Program-made: the position numbers and the translations under genes
In this document: positions 15,401 through 24,250 of the stretch, piece by piece
Layout: each line of letters starts with the position of its first letter
Position numbering within the stretch: the stretch's first letter is position 1
From: a virus
Length of the DNA: 44,908 bases
Virus record (IMG/VR): IMGVR_UViG_3300027972_000002
Location: 1-44,908 of that record
Strand: one strand, 5' to 3'
The notes under the pieces: generated by a model
Told to the model about the DNA's origin: nothing
What the model saw: the letters and a program-made list of their open reading frames with translations, nothing else
Database searches by the model: none

Positions 15401-17477
15401 CTTCATCAAAATACACATCAGTAGTATTGCGAGCGTCTTGCTTATACACACGCTGCTGCTGCCGAATTGCTACCATGCCGTTAATTTCATGGCCACTTAT
15501 CTTAGCAGCCTCAGTAGTATCAAATACCACCTTAGCATAATGAGGGCGCAAATAAGTTTTAATATCTCCCTTACCCGCGCGCCAGTTACCGAGAGCTATT
15601 TGCTCTTCAGTGTATTTACTGGCTGCAGTCTGTAGTGCGAATAAATCAGTCTCGGGCTTAGCAACATTTATTTGACCTTGCAAGCGGCTTGGAGATATAT
15701 TAACCATCTTAGCTATGTCTTCAGTGGTAAGTGCTGCTTCGCCTGTAGCCACCAGATTGGTTTCATGAATCTTATTAGCTTCAACTAATTTCGTATCTTC
15801 CAGATGGTGCCACAGTGCGCTCTTATCCAGTACTTGCCCATCACGTAATTTTATCTCAGTGATAGCTCCGCGAGTCATTTCAAGATAGCCACGCTCAAGG
15901 AATGGAATATCCTTAACACCTACAGCTATCTCAGGATTAAATACTGTCTCCTGTGCATGAATGAATCTAGCTTCAATGTTATCGGCATCGCCAGCAGCAT
16001 TAGCAATACTCCACTCTTTACCTTGAGCATGCTTGAATGTGCTTACCTTAACTAAGACTTCAGCCTCGCTACGGCTCTTATCAGCGATTCTTAATGTGGG
16101 AGCTTTATCAAATATAACACCCTTATCAGCTCCAAAGAATCCCATGTATTGAGTTTCTATAGGAGCTGCATTAGCTTCCGCGATTTTAGATTCAGTAGCA
16201 CCCAGCTTATTTCTAGCTGCAGTAAGTTTCTGTGCTACCTTACCATACTCGCTGATATTAATATCAGTAGCGTATAGCTTAGCTTCCAGCGCTGTAACCT
16301 CGCGAGATAGTGCTGTAGTATTAAGTGACCTTGCAGCAATAGCAGCCTCTTCTGGCAACTCAATACCAGCGCGGCCGATTCTAGTGACACCTGCCATCTT
16401 ACGGCTTACATCTACGGTGTTAGCACCTTGCAATGTATCGAATAGAGTATTACCAAGCTCGCTATCACCTTTAACTAATGCGTGAGCTGACTCCCTGCCA
16501 CGGTCAAGTTCAGCAGCTCTAGTTGCAGCTACAGCCTTCTCTTTCGGAGTCTTAAGTAAGTCATCTGCAGCAACTCTTGGTAAGCTCTCCACGTTATTAA
16601 GGTGAATTGCCAGAGCTTCATTAGCTGGAGTTCCTGCTGTAGGTTCAGTACGCACAGTTCTATAGGCGTGAGTAGCCTCATCCACAACTTTACCTGCTGC
16701 CTTATAAGCAGCCACTGTGGATACTGCAACTGCTGTGCCCATAATACCCGCACCAATCATACCGCCACCTAGTAGTGCATTATAAGCTATATCACCAAGA
16801 TCATGATCAGTAAATAGTGGCGAATCTTTCATAGTGGAAGCTGCAGCCACATCAAAGGCCGCAAATTCAATAGCGCTCTGAGCGTAGCCAGCTCCAAGAC
16901 TCTTAGCCAGATTAGCATTAATAAGACTATAAGTATTAGTGCTTGAGGCAATCTCTGCTTGAGCTGCGCGCGCAAATGATGCCTGCTTACTTGGAAGTGT
17001 ACCAAAGTTACTAGCTAGTGCCCAGCCCGCTCTACCTTCAGTAGCAGCTGCAACACCCTTTTGTGCCCAATTCAATACCTTAATACCTGCAAGCCCAGGA
17101 GCAAACATGCCAACTACATCACCAAATACATCCACAGATGATTTATTCGCGTCATAGTATCTGGCTAAGTCATCATCCATACTTTGCAGCCACTGATATG
17201 TATCAGCCTTATCAGTCTCATCTGCCAGACCTACTAAGGAACCTACAGTTACCGCGCTATTATAAGTACTGGATACTGCACGAGTAAGCATTGATACAGA
17301 GAACTTGAATCCGTTATCTACGCGATCGCCCCAAGTAGTAGGATCGAAGATACTGGAATTGTTATTACCAAGTTGGTGATTATCTGCACCCACCAGATAA
17401 GATGGTACAGATGGAAGCAGTGGGCCAGAGCCTGAATCTTCTGAGCCTACAGGTGCAAAATAGTTTATATCACTCAC
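12486..17477 (-). CDS. Very large internal virion / DNA-ejection-type protein (1663 aa)
   Basis: GTG start at 17477 overlaps the upstream stop (GTGA), with GAGGAG upstream. It is the last and largest late gene, where podoviruses encode large ejection proteins. The sequence is Ala-rich and mostly helical. A hydrophobic Gly/Ala segment near residues 230-260 (ALLGGGMIGAGIMGTAV) could insert into a membrane. A later aromatic/Gln segment (GLFQTYQFNMIQQMLRYVG) resembles the conserved region of other giant podoviral internal proteins. No lytic transglycosylase motif was seen. The role in channel formation is inferred from size, order and composition. Confidence 0.72.
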   Translation of the reverse strand: MSDINYFAPVGSEDSGSGPLLPSVPSYLVGADNHQLGNNNSSIFDPTTWGDRVDNGFKFSVSMLTRAVSSTYNSAVTVGSLVGLADETDKADTYQWLQSMDDDLARYYDANKSSVDVFGDVVGMFAPGLAGIKVLNWAQKGVAAATEGRAGWALASNFGTLPSKQASFARAAQAEIASSTNTYSLINANLAKSLGAGYAQSAIEFAAFDVAAASTMKDSPLFTDHDLGDIAYNALLGGGMIGAGIMGTAVAVSTVAAYKAAGKVVDEATHAYRTVRTEPTAGTPANEALAIHLNNVESLPRVAADDLLKTPKEKAVAATRAAELDRGRESAHALVKGDSELGNTLFDTLQGANTVDVSRKMAGVTRIGRAGIELPEEAAIAARSLNTTALSREVTALEAKLYATDINISEYGKVAQKLTAARNKLGATESKIAEANAAPIETQYMGFFGADKGVIFDKAPTLRIADKSRSEAEVLVKVSTFKHAQGKEWSIANAAGDADNIEARFIHAQETVFNPEIAVGVKDIPFLERGYLEMTRGAITEIKLRDGQVLDKSALWHHLEDTKLVEANKIHETNLVATGEAALTTEDIAKMVNISPSRLQGQINVAKPETDLFALQTAASKYTEEQIALGNWRAGKGDIKTYLRPHYAKVVFDTTEAAKISGHEINGMVAIRQQQRVYKQDARNTTDVYFDEATRAQLVPEIPGHILVGANRQSVGGSIISSQNGDYNTLASLMQQIGTVMSNHIKTKADNLATTFAPSGHKILTDKAAGTELWKTVQQLRMTPEKYTLVGNELVNIKQARYEAEIAGGADAAKVAKPIFEDAKAPVRISLESEGMREFATEWNTYHKTHRGHIGNLRASQGLEVNRGLDEVFYVPPVDSRSYPHFAFVVDDSLTSTGHISMIHANTAAELEGLANKVPTDTGLKVIYKDQSERWHKAMKDYDYDLGINENYIDTALRKSGASAPFYAVTDEKKLWDDLMGWRQKQDAGLARDMLELRYSSEFAELRRQGEQYSLAETSRKGYVSDIGKVTTANPYSDYIRTAMDVSREGSTPIWSAVNRLAETGVSKAVSKLDDTFKGLKSPAELEVLNKELQSIGCAAYTDAATYALANHTAPKEALSRFIRGANSLLSFTMLRSDPMNAINNGIGHAVLYGTELPRLIKDVMKGGGEGAAVMSAAVHVTVPGTASKLVSPSKIASNAYAAWWDKIVGGSDGGALYSRFKNMGLLPSYTDQLRLMADNLTLRGGEKAADLDTRLSKAFAAAKTFGEKAEKFSGNSFAEEMNRFVSAHTAMQISDIAIAQGKLLPELQNSVINTFVNRTQGVSLASQRPLMFRGPIGQAIGLFQTYQFNMIQQMLRYVGEGDRKSVATLLGLQGSIYGLNGLPAFNAVNNYLVGNAAGNTSHKDIVYSVYDTAGKEAADWLMYGAASNFMLHPDAKVNLYSRGDINPRQVTVIPTSFADVPVVGATSKFFGSIWDTTQKINKGADVWSSFLQGVEHSGISRPLAGFAQVMQSTVSDRGTVFSTDNAGNIVMENELFSIMTASRLAGAKPLDEAVALDAIQRTQVYKAASKRQLANLGEAIKVSVVGGNVPDADQISGFIHEYAKAGGNQQNFNAYYHKQILGANRSKVNQMINDTSNPGNEYIQKMMGGYELQDMMNTPAEE

Positions 17478-19198
17478 TTAACTTCTCCTCTATATTCTTT
17501 GGCCCGCTGGCTATCACCAAACATAAGTTCTCTTGCATTCACCTTGCCCATATTAGCTCGGAATAGCGCGTTAGCAAGAGCTTTAGTATCTTTGAAATTA
17601 ACACTAGAGCTACCTAAACCTAGTTTACTTGTGCCTGAAATAATACCTGTGTATGGAAGAGACTGGCCGCTGGGTAATCCCATAAGTTGCGGCTTGTTAT
17701 TAGCGTCTACTGCTATGCCTGCACTAATACCATAAGCATTAAGCCCTGCTACTTGTTCTTGCAATGACAGGCCACTTGCTACAGTAGCATCCCAAAGAGC
17801 TTGAGCACTTACGTTCTTAACACTAGCTGCAAGCGGAGTTAATACTTTAGTAGTCCACGGAGTTACTTCTGGGGTGTGCATACTCTGCATACTTACCATG
17901 TATTCAAGACTTGGCTGGCCATAAGGTGATGCATCCACATTAGGTGTAACATCTTTAGCAAGCCAGTTACTGACATTACCATTAAATGCATCTGCGCGCT
18001 GATTAGGCTTAAGCTGCATATTCATAGGGTCAGCATTAATCTTAGCGTTGACCTCATCAAATTTGATCTTGAATTTCTCAGTTCCTGGGATAGTACTACG
18101 TAGCATAGTGAGCATGTTAGCAACTTCCCCAGGAGTACCAAATGCAGCTGGCAGTGGTTGATCAGGAGTAAGAGTTGCATGACCTATGATATGACTTCCT
18201 GGCCCAGCTAGTGCTAACACTTGTGCCTTGCCTTGAGGAGTTTTCATAACATCAGTTACATATTCTGGTGTCCAGATATCAGCATCAGGTCTGCCAGCAG
18301 CTCTTAAAGCTACACGCACAGATTTAGATAACATTTCCACGTCATCAGTCTTAGCTGCAAATGCTGCATATTGGCGCTTAGCAACTTCTCCGCTGATACC
18401 AAGACTAGCTTGCTGGGAAGCTGCACTCACATTATGTTGAGATTGGCTCAGCGCCCGCTTACTGAAGTCTGCGCCCAGAGCTAAAGAAGATTCTCTGATA
18501 CCTGTGAGTTCTTTAGTAGCTTGTAATACTTCTAAAGTCTTAGCGTCAGCAGCAGCCCCAGCAGCAAGAGTAACTGCGCTAGATGCATTAGCTTGTGCTT
18601 GGCCACTATATAAATTCTGCAAGTCAGCTATGCGCTTAGTTTCCAGCGCTGCAACTTTCATATCTAGCTGCGCTTTCTGATCATAGTCTTTAGCGGGGTT
18701 TACAAACGCTGCATCCGCCCACTCGGCTAGAGTATTCTTACCACTAATTGCACCTAACAGTGTCTTACTACGTTGTTCTTCTGCATGGCTCAGATTAATC
18801 ACAGCACTATCAGTTCTTGCATTAATCTCTGCAATACTGTTTCCGAGCACACTGGCAATGTCAAGACCTGCAGCTTCCTTAACTGCTGCATTCTGTAGCT
18901 GCACCTGTCTTTCAGCAGCTACTTTAGTCTCAGCTAGGCCACCTTTTATAGCCCCAGATTGGGCCACTGCAGATTCAGCCGAGGCTATATTCTCCTGTCT
19001 CAGCGCGGTAATTTCTTGGTCAGCTCTAGCTATTACTTTTTGTTGAGCTACTCCCATAGTATAAGCTGCAGAGGCATCAGCCATGAATCTAGCTATAGCA
19101 TCTGGATCACCTCCAGTGCTTATCTTAGCTTCGCCACCTCGGGCTAGTGCATCCTTAGTGATTGAAGCTACATCAAGTCCTGCGAAATCGTCAGCCAT
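17474..19198 (-). CDS. Putative internal virion protein, helical (574 aa)
   Basis: I start at ATG 19198 (MADDFAG), which has GGAAGG upstream. A longer reading to 19279 would add a hydrophobic 27-residue segment that overlaps the preceding gene and lacks a ribosome site. The N-terminal 300 residues are Ala/Gln/Glu-rich and predicted long helices; the C-terminal part is more mixed with Gly/Ser. Lying between two other large late genes near the operon end, it is likely an ejection or internal core protein. Confidence 0.7.
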   Translation of the reverse strand: MADDFAGLDVASITKDALARGGEAKISTGGDPDAIARFMADASAAYTMGVAQQKVIARADQEITALRQENIASAESAVAQSGAIKGGLAETKVAAERQVQLQNAAVKEAAGLDIASVLGNSIAEINARTDSAVINLSHAEEQRSKTLLGAISGKNTLAEWADAAFVNPAKDYDQKAQLDMKVAALETKRIADLQNLYSGQAQANASSAVTLAAGAAADAKTLEVLQATKELTGIRESSLALGADFSKRALSQSQHNVSAASQQASLGISGEVAKRQYAAFAAKTDDVEMLSKSVRVALRAAGRPDADIWTPEYVTDVMKTPQGKAQVLALAGPGSHIIGHATLTPDQPLPAAFGTPGEVANMLTMLRSTIPGTEKFKIKFDEVNAKINADPMNMQLKPNQRADAFNGNVSNWLAKDVTPNVDASPYGQPSLEYMVSMQSMHTPEVTPWTTKVLTPLAASVKNVSAQALWDATVASGLSLQEQVAGLNAYGISAGIAVDANNKPQLMGLPSGQSLPYTGIISGTSKLGLGSSSVNFKDTKALANALFRANMGKVNARELMFGDSQRAKEYRGEVK

Positions 19199-19202
19199 GA
19201 TA

Positions 19203-20081
19203 TTAACTTCCTTCCCACAATTTATAGTATTTAACTTCAGGGAGTACAGAACCAAGAATAAAACACAGAGGTACACCAAACCACATAGCTATTTTAGTGG
19301 CTGTATTCTTTGTAACACCTGGCTTAGTTATATAGTGTGCAGCGCAGTGATTACACCAACGCGTACCAAAATACTTTCCAAGCGCATATACTAACTTATT
19401 AGCTCGCATAGCATATACGAAAGGCACTGCCCATGCTCTATAACCATTAATGGTAGCTTCACAGAAATGCGCAGTCACATATAACTGATCTGCTTTATAT
19501 ACATCCGCGTGTATATGGCCATCTATAAACAACTGGGTGCAAATAACAGTACCACCTTCCCCGCCTGTGCCTAGCTTAAACGAATCTTCACGGGTGCTTT
19601 TACCTCCTTGAGTTCCAGAAGTTTCTGTCATATCAGTAGTAGTAGTTTTTCCTGACGTAGCAGAGACTGCTCCAGTCCTAGCAGCAATAGCTTGAGACTG
19701 TGCTGCAGAGTATTTAGCTATGGTATCAAGGATAACTTGAGAGCCTGCAGATCCTGCTCTTGTCGCTAAATCGTTCTGCAGCATAGTTTCTGTTGTGCTA
19801 TCATAACCGCCACCGCCTCTTGCAGTACTTGCAACTCCAGGAGCACCTGCTTCCAGCACCGATTTAGCCATAGCATCTGCAGCTGCTTTAGCATCAGATA
19901 TAGCTGCGCCCTTACTGTAACTAGTGTCTGCAAGACTGGCGTCAAGAGCCTCTTTAGCAGCCTCATCAAAATCAACTGAAGTTTTTTGCGTGCCGGAGCT
20001 AGCTTTCCACGCATTCATGTACTCTTCTACATTGGTTAAGCTACTCTTACCTTCAGTAGATGCGCTCATTCCAGTACTCAT
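19203..20081 (-). CDS. Virion-associated protein with Ala-rich N-terminus and conserved 'GTVICT' C-terminal domain (292 aa)
   Basis: Start ATG 20081 with AGGAG. Residues 1-175 are low-complexity Ala/Ser/Thr/Gly helices. The C-terminal 115 residues form a separate domain beginning GTVICTQLF with the pattern 'ADQLY...GYRAWAVPFVYAMRANK...WC..CAAHY', rich in aromatic residues and Cys, followed by a hydrophobic segment (WFGVPLCFILG). I have a recollection of similar C-terminal domains in structural proteins of other podoviruses. Probably a tail or internal virion protein; exact role unknown. Confidence 0.65.
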   Translation of the reverse strand: MSTGMSASTEGKSSLTNVEEYMNAWKASSGTQKTSVDFDEAAKEALDASLADTSYSKGAAISDAKAAADAMAKSVLEAGAPGVASTARGGGGYDSTTETMLQNDLATRAGSAGSQVILDTIAKYSAAQSQAIAARTGAVSATSGKTTTTDMTETSGTQGGKSTREDSFKLGTGGEGGTVICTQLFIDGHIHADVYKADQLYVTAHFCEATINGYRAWAVPFVYAMRANKLVYALGKYFGTRWCNHCAAHYITKPGVTKNTATKIAMWFGVPLCFILGSVLPEVKYYKLWEGS

Positions 20082-20145
20082 ATTATGTCTCCTAATGTAT
20101 ATGCTGTAACTATACTAGCCACAGCTGTTGCTATCAATGTGGGGC

Positions 20146-20502
20146 TTAAGCTCTACGCTCGAAGTGTGGGGCATCTTTGAAACTACGCCAGTTACCGCCC
20201 CAACTATTCTTACTATTAAGAGATTCCCAGTAATCTCCAAGCTCTTGCAGCGCTTCTTTCTCACAAATATATACCAGCTTACCAGTTGTATCAGGTAAGA
20301 AAAAGTTAAGATCACCAGCCAGTTTTCGGATATGGTAACTATTCATAGTCTTGCTGCGGCCACTGGCAACATATAATTGCTGCATCTCTACAGGCCGCAA
20401 GAGTTCACCAGATGTAACTACAAAGCCAAGCTCAGTAGCTTTAGCAATTAGCTTCATATAGTCTTGCAGGAATGCGGCCTGCTCAGTAACTAGTGAGCTC
20501 AT
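20146..20502 (-). CDS. Endolysin, M15-family zinc peptidase (VanY / L-Ala-D-Glu type)
   Basis: 118 aa. The zinc-peptidase signature is present: S-x-H57-x6-D64 (SYHIRKLAGDL) and D110-x2-H113 in 'DAPHFE', with the WGG-W context before it. This matches single-domain M15 endolysins such as that of phage T5, which cut the peptide stem of peptidoglycan. No signal peptide, so it needs the holin. Start ATG overlaps the holin stop by ATGA. It is compact compared with T5 Lys (137 aa). Confidence 0.88.
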   Translation of the reverse strand: MSSLVTEQAAFLQDYMKLIAKATELGFVVTSGELLRPVEMQQLYVASGRSKTMNSYHIRKLAGDLNFFLPDTTGKLVYICEKEALQELGDYWESLNSKNSWGGNWRSFKDAPHFERRA

Positions 20503-20996
20503 TTCTTACCTCCTACTATAGACATACCTTTCTCTACAGTCCTGCCTACAAAATAGGCGCTCATAATAAGCATTCCCCACTGCCCAAGTAATTCCACATA
20601 GGTCTCATTCACCTTAATATCAAAGGCGGAAGCCGTGGCGAATATAGTATAGATTGCAAGGATAAAGATAAGTGTCATCGGGCGAATGTTCTTACTAAGC
20701 CAAGAGTCACTAGCCATATCTGATTGCCAACGCGCAGTAACTGCCTCAGACGCAGCCTTATCAGAGGCCAGATCAATCTCGGCTTTCTTAATAGCCAGCT
20801 CCAATAACTTCTCTTCATGCAGCATCTCAGCCTGTTTCAATACCTTAATATCTTCACTGGATGGATTATCAGGAATCTTAATTCCTATAACTCGCTCAAC
20901 AGCTTCCTTACCTTTAGCCTGTATAGCACTAGAGAGTAAGGACATGCCGCTTGAGGCAAGAGTAGAGAGTAGTGGGGCTAACAGAGCTGGTAACAT
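20499..20996 (-). CDS. Holin of the 3-TM gene-transfer-release type
   Basis: 165 aa from ATG 20996, chosen because AAGGA lies 8 bases upstream and the previous stop is one base away; a 13-residue longer form is possible. It has an N-terminal hydrophobic helix (LPALLAPLLSTLASSGMSLL), a charged helical middle, and the family block 'SDSWLSKNIRP.TLIFILAIYTIF' leading into two C-terminal membrane helices. It permits endolysin release through the inner membrane. Overlaps the endolysin gene by 4 bases. Confidence 0.85.
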   Translation of the reverse strand: MLPALLAPLLSTLASSGMSLLSSAIQAKGKEAVERVIGIKIPDNPSSEDIKVLKQAEMLHEEKLLELAIKKAEIDLASDKAASEAVTARWQSDMASDSWLSKNIRPMTLIFILAIYTIFATASAFDIKVNETYVELLGQWGMLIMSAYFVGRTVEKGMSIVGGKK

Positions 20997-20997
20997 A

Positions 20998-21318
20998 TCA
21001 GGAATCCTTCTTATGAGTGTTATGTGGGTGGTCATTTAAGTGCTTATTAAGAGCTCGCGTCATCTCTCTAAGATCAGAGCCAAGCTCAGAGAATCCATCT
21101 TTAATAGCAAGCTCCAACTTATCAAACTTTCTATCAAGTTCTGGTCGCTCGTAGTGATTCTGAGCTACTTTTAGTTCAAGTAATCTCAGAGCCTCTGTGT
21201 CAGCATCATGCTTTTTAAACAGCAATTTTATTTCTTCTTGCTGCTTGGCGTCTTTATTAGCTAAGAGCCACCCAACTACGCCTACTACAGCAGGCAAGGC
21301 AATATCAATAAGTTCCAT
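20998..21318 (-). CDS. Membrane-anchored coiled-coil protein, lysis-cassette member (106 aa)
   Basis: ATG preceded by GAGGG. One N-terminal membrane helix (about residues 5-20, IALPAVVGVVGWLLANK) is followed by a long charged coiled coil and a His/Lys-rich tail. This shape fits an inner-membrane spanin or a holin-modulating protein. It lies directly upstream of holin and endolysin and is probably coupled (TGA-T-ATG). No lipobox partner (o-spanin) was found, so the spanin reading is tentative. Confidence 0.65.
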   Translation of the reverse strand: MELIDIALPAVVGVVGWLLANKDAKQQEEIKLLFKKHDADTEALRLLELKVAQNHYERPELDRKFDKLELAIKDGFSELGSDLREMTRALNKHLNDHPHNTHKKDS

Positions 21319-21344
21319 AAGTGTGCCCTCAGCCAGTATATAAC

Positions 21345-21623
21345 TTAACCGCCATTATCCAAGTCAGCAATCGCAGCATCTGTTACTGTAGCGGCGTTTG
21401 TTTTTGCATTCCCTAGTGCGGTGTAAAAAGTTCCACCTTGTGACGCCAATACGCCAAATTCTACGCTTGATTCAAGTAATGCAGGCGTAGCTCCACCAGC
21501 GCTTACACTATCCGCTAGACTTTTAGCCCTCATTAAAAGATCACGGCCTTTGCGAATATGGTCAATACCTTCGGCTACCATTGTGCCACCAATTGTTGTT
21601 GCGTTATATGTGATACGTGCCAT
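21345..21623 (-). CDS. Small late protein of unknown function (92 aa)
   Basis: AGGAG-preceded ATG. The sequence is Ala/Gly-rich with an even helix-turn pattern and ends in DLDNGG. It is probably a minor structural protein by its position between the fibre genes and the lysis cassette. No family recognised. Confidence 0.72.
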   Translation of the reverse strand: MARITYNATTIGGTMVAEGIDHIRKGRDLLMRAKSLADSVSAGGATPALLESSVEFGVLASQGGTFYTALGNAKTNAATVTDAAIADLDNGG

Positions 21624-21624
21624 G

Positions 21625-21894
21625 CTATTCTCCTATCGTTTTTAAAAGTAATACTGCTTCAATTGGTGTAAGGTTAGATGCTCTGCGCCGTATCACCCCT
21701 TTATAGTTATTGCTTGCAACCTCTGCTGGTGATGGTGCAGGTTTAATATACTGGATAATTGCATTATTTACGTATGTATACTCACCAGATGCCAACTGGT
21801 CATATTCTGCATCTGTTAAAGGTATTGCACCTTCTGGCATGGAGTTGCCTATATGAATCGAAAAACTACCATTATTGATCGTTAAATATTTCAT
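21625..21894 (-). CDS. Small protein following a tail-fibre gene, possibly fibre-assembly or structural (89 aa)
   Basis: The ATG overlaps the upstream fibre stop (ATGA), so it is translationally coupled to it. The segment 'AIPLTDAEYDQLASGEYTYV' resembles the 'PLTDEEY..L..G' sequence common in small phage proteins attached to or assembling tail fibres. The C-terminal 30 residues are a basic helix. The function is inferred from coupling and this short motif. Confidence 0.68.
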   Translation of the reverse strand: MKYLTINNGSFSIHIGNSMPEGAIPLTDAEYDQLASGEYTYVNNAIIQYIKPAPSPAEVASNNYKGVIRRRASNLTPIEAVLLLKTIGE

Positions 21895-22757
21895 GGTGCG
21901 GTTAGCCTTATAGCAGTTATTTTACCAAATGCAGTTGGAGATGTCCCTGCAAATGTAGCCTGTGCAACCAAATATGCCGTATCGGTTGTTGCTACAACTT
22001 TTAAAACAGCGGGAACAGGACGCCTATCGTTTATACCAGAGCCAAAAGTATCGACGTTATTAGATGATTCATATGAGCTAGGTAGGGTTGCAGAGGTAAA
22101 TGATATTCCTCCAACATGGTTAGAGTCTGAAGTCCCTGAAATTATTGCTACCATCCCAGTTAATAACCATGTGCCAGCCGTTAAATTTACTGATGCAACA
22201 TTGTATGCTGTTGCACTTGTTGTTAAAGTAACAGGAGACGCACTTGTTACTATTGTTTCGACATACGTTCCAAGCTCTGTTTTATCTACTTTCTCTGTAT
22301 CAAGTTCAACTACAGCAGTCTGCAAGTTCGTTGCTGATACGTTACCTGCTGGGGTGAATGTTATGTCAGCGGCAATTGATTGACCATTTTTAATCAGTCC
22401 TGTTGCTGATAATACGCTCCACCCGTTTGTGTCTGTGAAGTATAAAGTATCACCGACTTGTAATGTAACAACTACAATATTCCTAAGTGTGGTGTTATTG
22501 TTTAGCCTTATGGTTACAGCTTTACTTGCTGTATCTGCATTGTATACAGTGATTAAATTAATCTTGCGCTGTGTACTAGCAGCAGGTGCTGCGACAATCG
22601 TAACTAGGGTTGTACCATTGCTAGCAGAGTCAAGCGAACCCGGTACAGTAGTCGTTGTGGTAATATCCACATAGTCAACTGTCACCGGCATAGCGTTAGT
22701 GGTAGCCGCCGCACCAAGTATCAGTTCTATGGTTTTTGTAGTGCTATCTAATATCAT
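21891..22757 (-). CDS. Tail-fibre-like protein (288 aa)
   Basis: Behind GAGGG. Thr/Val/Ala-rich, almost entirely short strands, with the fibre-type segment 'FTPAGNVSATNLQTAVVELDTEK' in the middle (a repeated linker seen in many phage fibres) and a beta-rich C-terminal domain of about 120 residues that may be a receptor-binding tip. Followed by the coupled 89-aa gene. Host-surface binding is likely; the ligand is unknown. Confidence 0.72.
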   Translation of the reverse strand: MILDSTTKTIELILGAAATTNAMPVTVDYVDITTTTTVPGSLDSASNGTTLVTIVAAPAASTQRKINLITVYNADTASKAVTIRLNNNTTLRNIVVVTLQVGDTLYFTDTNGWSVLSATGLIKNGQSIAADITFTPAGNVSATNLQTAVVELDTEKVDKTELGTYVETIVTSASPVTLTTSATAYNVASVNLTAGTWLLTGMVAIISGTSDSNHVGGISFTSATLPSSYESSNNVDTFGSGINDRRPVPAVLKVVATTDTAYLVAQATFAGTSPTAFGKITAIRLTAP

Positions 22758-22759
22758 GG

Positions 22760-24244
22760 TTAAACCCTCAAGGTTGCTACTTTTCTAACGTTGGCGAGGC
22801 TAATCCCGGTTGCAGATGTTAATGCAGTTATAGCCTGCGCCACTCTCTCAGCAGTCCATGTTCTAGGATCGGTAGCTGTTCCAGCCTCTGCATCTGCTTG
22901 AGATACTATCTGGGTGGGTATGTCAGCATCATAGGCTTGTACTGTTACGCCTATATCAGCATCTTTTAAAACTGTTCCATCAGTTAATTCAGTCCATTCC
23001 GCTTCTGTTAGGTGATAATATTCGTCAGTAGTGCCGCCCTGCTTATTCGTAGTGTTATTGTGCTGTATCGCGCCAACAAGCGCATAACCTAGAGAAGATA
23101 CTTGTTGCACAATAGCAGTATTAGAATTGCGCTGATAAAGTATCCTACCAAGTAGTGCAGAGTGATCTGTAATCCATGCAGGGGGCACGGGAGGTGAAGA
23201 ATCTATTGCCTCTGCATAACTGTAATCACCTTCCCCAAGTAAAACATACGCGTGCTTTTGGTCTTCAATCCCGCGCCATATCCAGTTAATAGCGTAGCGG
23301 CTACCAGTAACACTTTGAAGTCCTGTAATAGACTGATATTGTGTGTTTGATAATTGAGTAATGGATGAGCCTTGCCACGCTGCACCATCATAATAAATAA
23401 ACCTGTAAGTATCCGCGCCGCTTGTGTCGATTGCAGCTAGCGGTGTTTCAATTCCACCAAGGCTGATATTGCCCGCACTAATAGTTAAGTATCTTACTCC
23501 AGTGTCAGATATAACCAATCCAGATGTGGCAACCGGCCCTAATATATATTCAAGTGCTTTCTGTATCTTATTCGGCAAGCCTACAGCAAGATGGTCGCGC
23601 CATGTAGTATGAAATGTTGTTGTACCTGTCCTGATAATCTTTGCTATCAGCGCAACGGTTCCATCTGATTCATCAGGATAAGTAGTGCCACAAGCGAGAA
23701 TTGGAGTGCCTGCGTTATAGTCAGCTGTAAGGTAATAAGTTGTTTCAACAGTTGCAATTGTAAAGGTAGCCCCAGCAGGAGTTATTCGTGTCATCTCCCC
23801 TGTGTAATATGTCTCAGTGTTTATCCAATATACACCAGTACCATCAACTATAATGTCTGAGCCGCTATAAGTTACTCCCGGCAGTGTCTCTGCGCCAATT
23901 GTTCTGCTGAGGTGTTTGTGTGTTTCTGTAAGTCCGCCATCAGTGAGATCAGTAGCATCTATATCAGAGATGTTATTAACTTGTGCGCCAGCCTCAATAC
24001 CAAGTAACTTACCATACTCCACGTCAGTAATATGATTTATGTCCCCGTCATTAATACCGCTAAGAGTATTGTGCTCAGTGGGTATAGTACCGTCAGGTGT
24101 TACACCGCTAAGAGCTGCGTGGAGACTTCTAATTGCAGCGTACACAATCTGAAATTCTCTGAACGCCTTCATATCATCCACCTGTTCAGGGGTGGCTGGT
24201 AATCTAATATCTATAGCACTAGATATATTAGCGTTTACTGGCAT
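22760..24244 (-). CDS. Tail-fibre protein (494 aa)
   Basis: AGGAG precedes ATG 24244. The N-terminal 100 residues include 'AGAQVNNISDIDATDLTDGG', and the C-terminal part has 'DEYYHLTEAEWTELTDG', both common in trimeric tail fibres and baseplate or spike proteins. The body is beta-rich with many Thr/Gly/Tyr. It lies two bases before the 288-aa fibre gene, so the two may assemble as one fibre. Specificity unknown. Confidence 0.78.
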   Translation of the reverse strand: MPVNANISSAIDIRLPATPEQVDDMKAFREFQIVYAAIRSLHAALSGVTPDGTIPTEHNTLSGINDGDINHITDVEYGKLLGIEAGAQVNNISDIDATDLTDGGLTETHKHLSRTIGAETLPGVTYSGSDIIVDGTGVYWINTETYYTGEMTRITPAGATFTIATVETTYYLTADYNAGTPILACGTTYPDESDGTVALIAKIIRTGTTTFHTTWRDHLAVGLPNKIQKALEYILGPVATSGLVISDTGVRYLTISAGNISLGGIETPLAAIDTSGADTYRFIYYDGAAWQGSSITQLSNTQYQSITGLQSVTGSRYAINWIWRGIEDQKHAYVLLGEGDYSYAEAIDSSPPVPPAWITDHSALLGRILYQRNSNTAIVQQVSSLGYALVGAIQHNNTTNKQGGTTDEYYHLTEAEWTELTDGTVLKDADIGVTVQAYDADIPTQIVSQADAEAGTATDPRTWTAERVAQAITALTSATGISLANVRKVATLRV

Positions 24245-24250
24245 GGCCTA

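Noticed and set aside
19199-19279. Hydrophobic N-terminal extension of the 574-aa protein as a signal peptide
   Set aside because: It overlaps the preceding gene, lacks a ribosome site, and the internal ATG at 19198 has a good GGAAGG signal.
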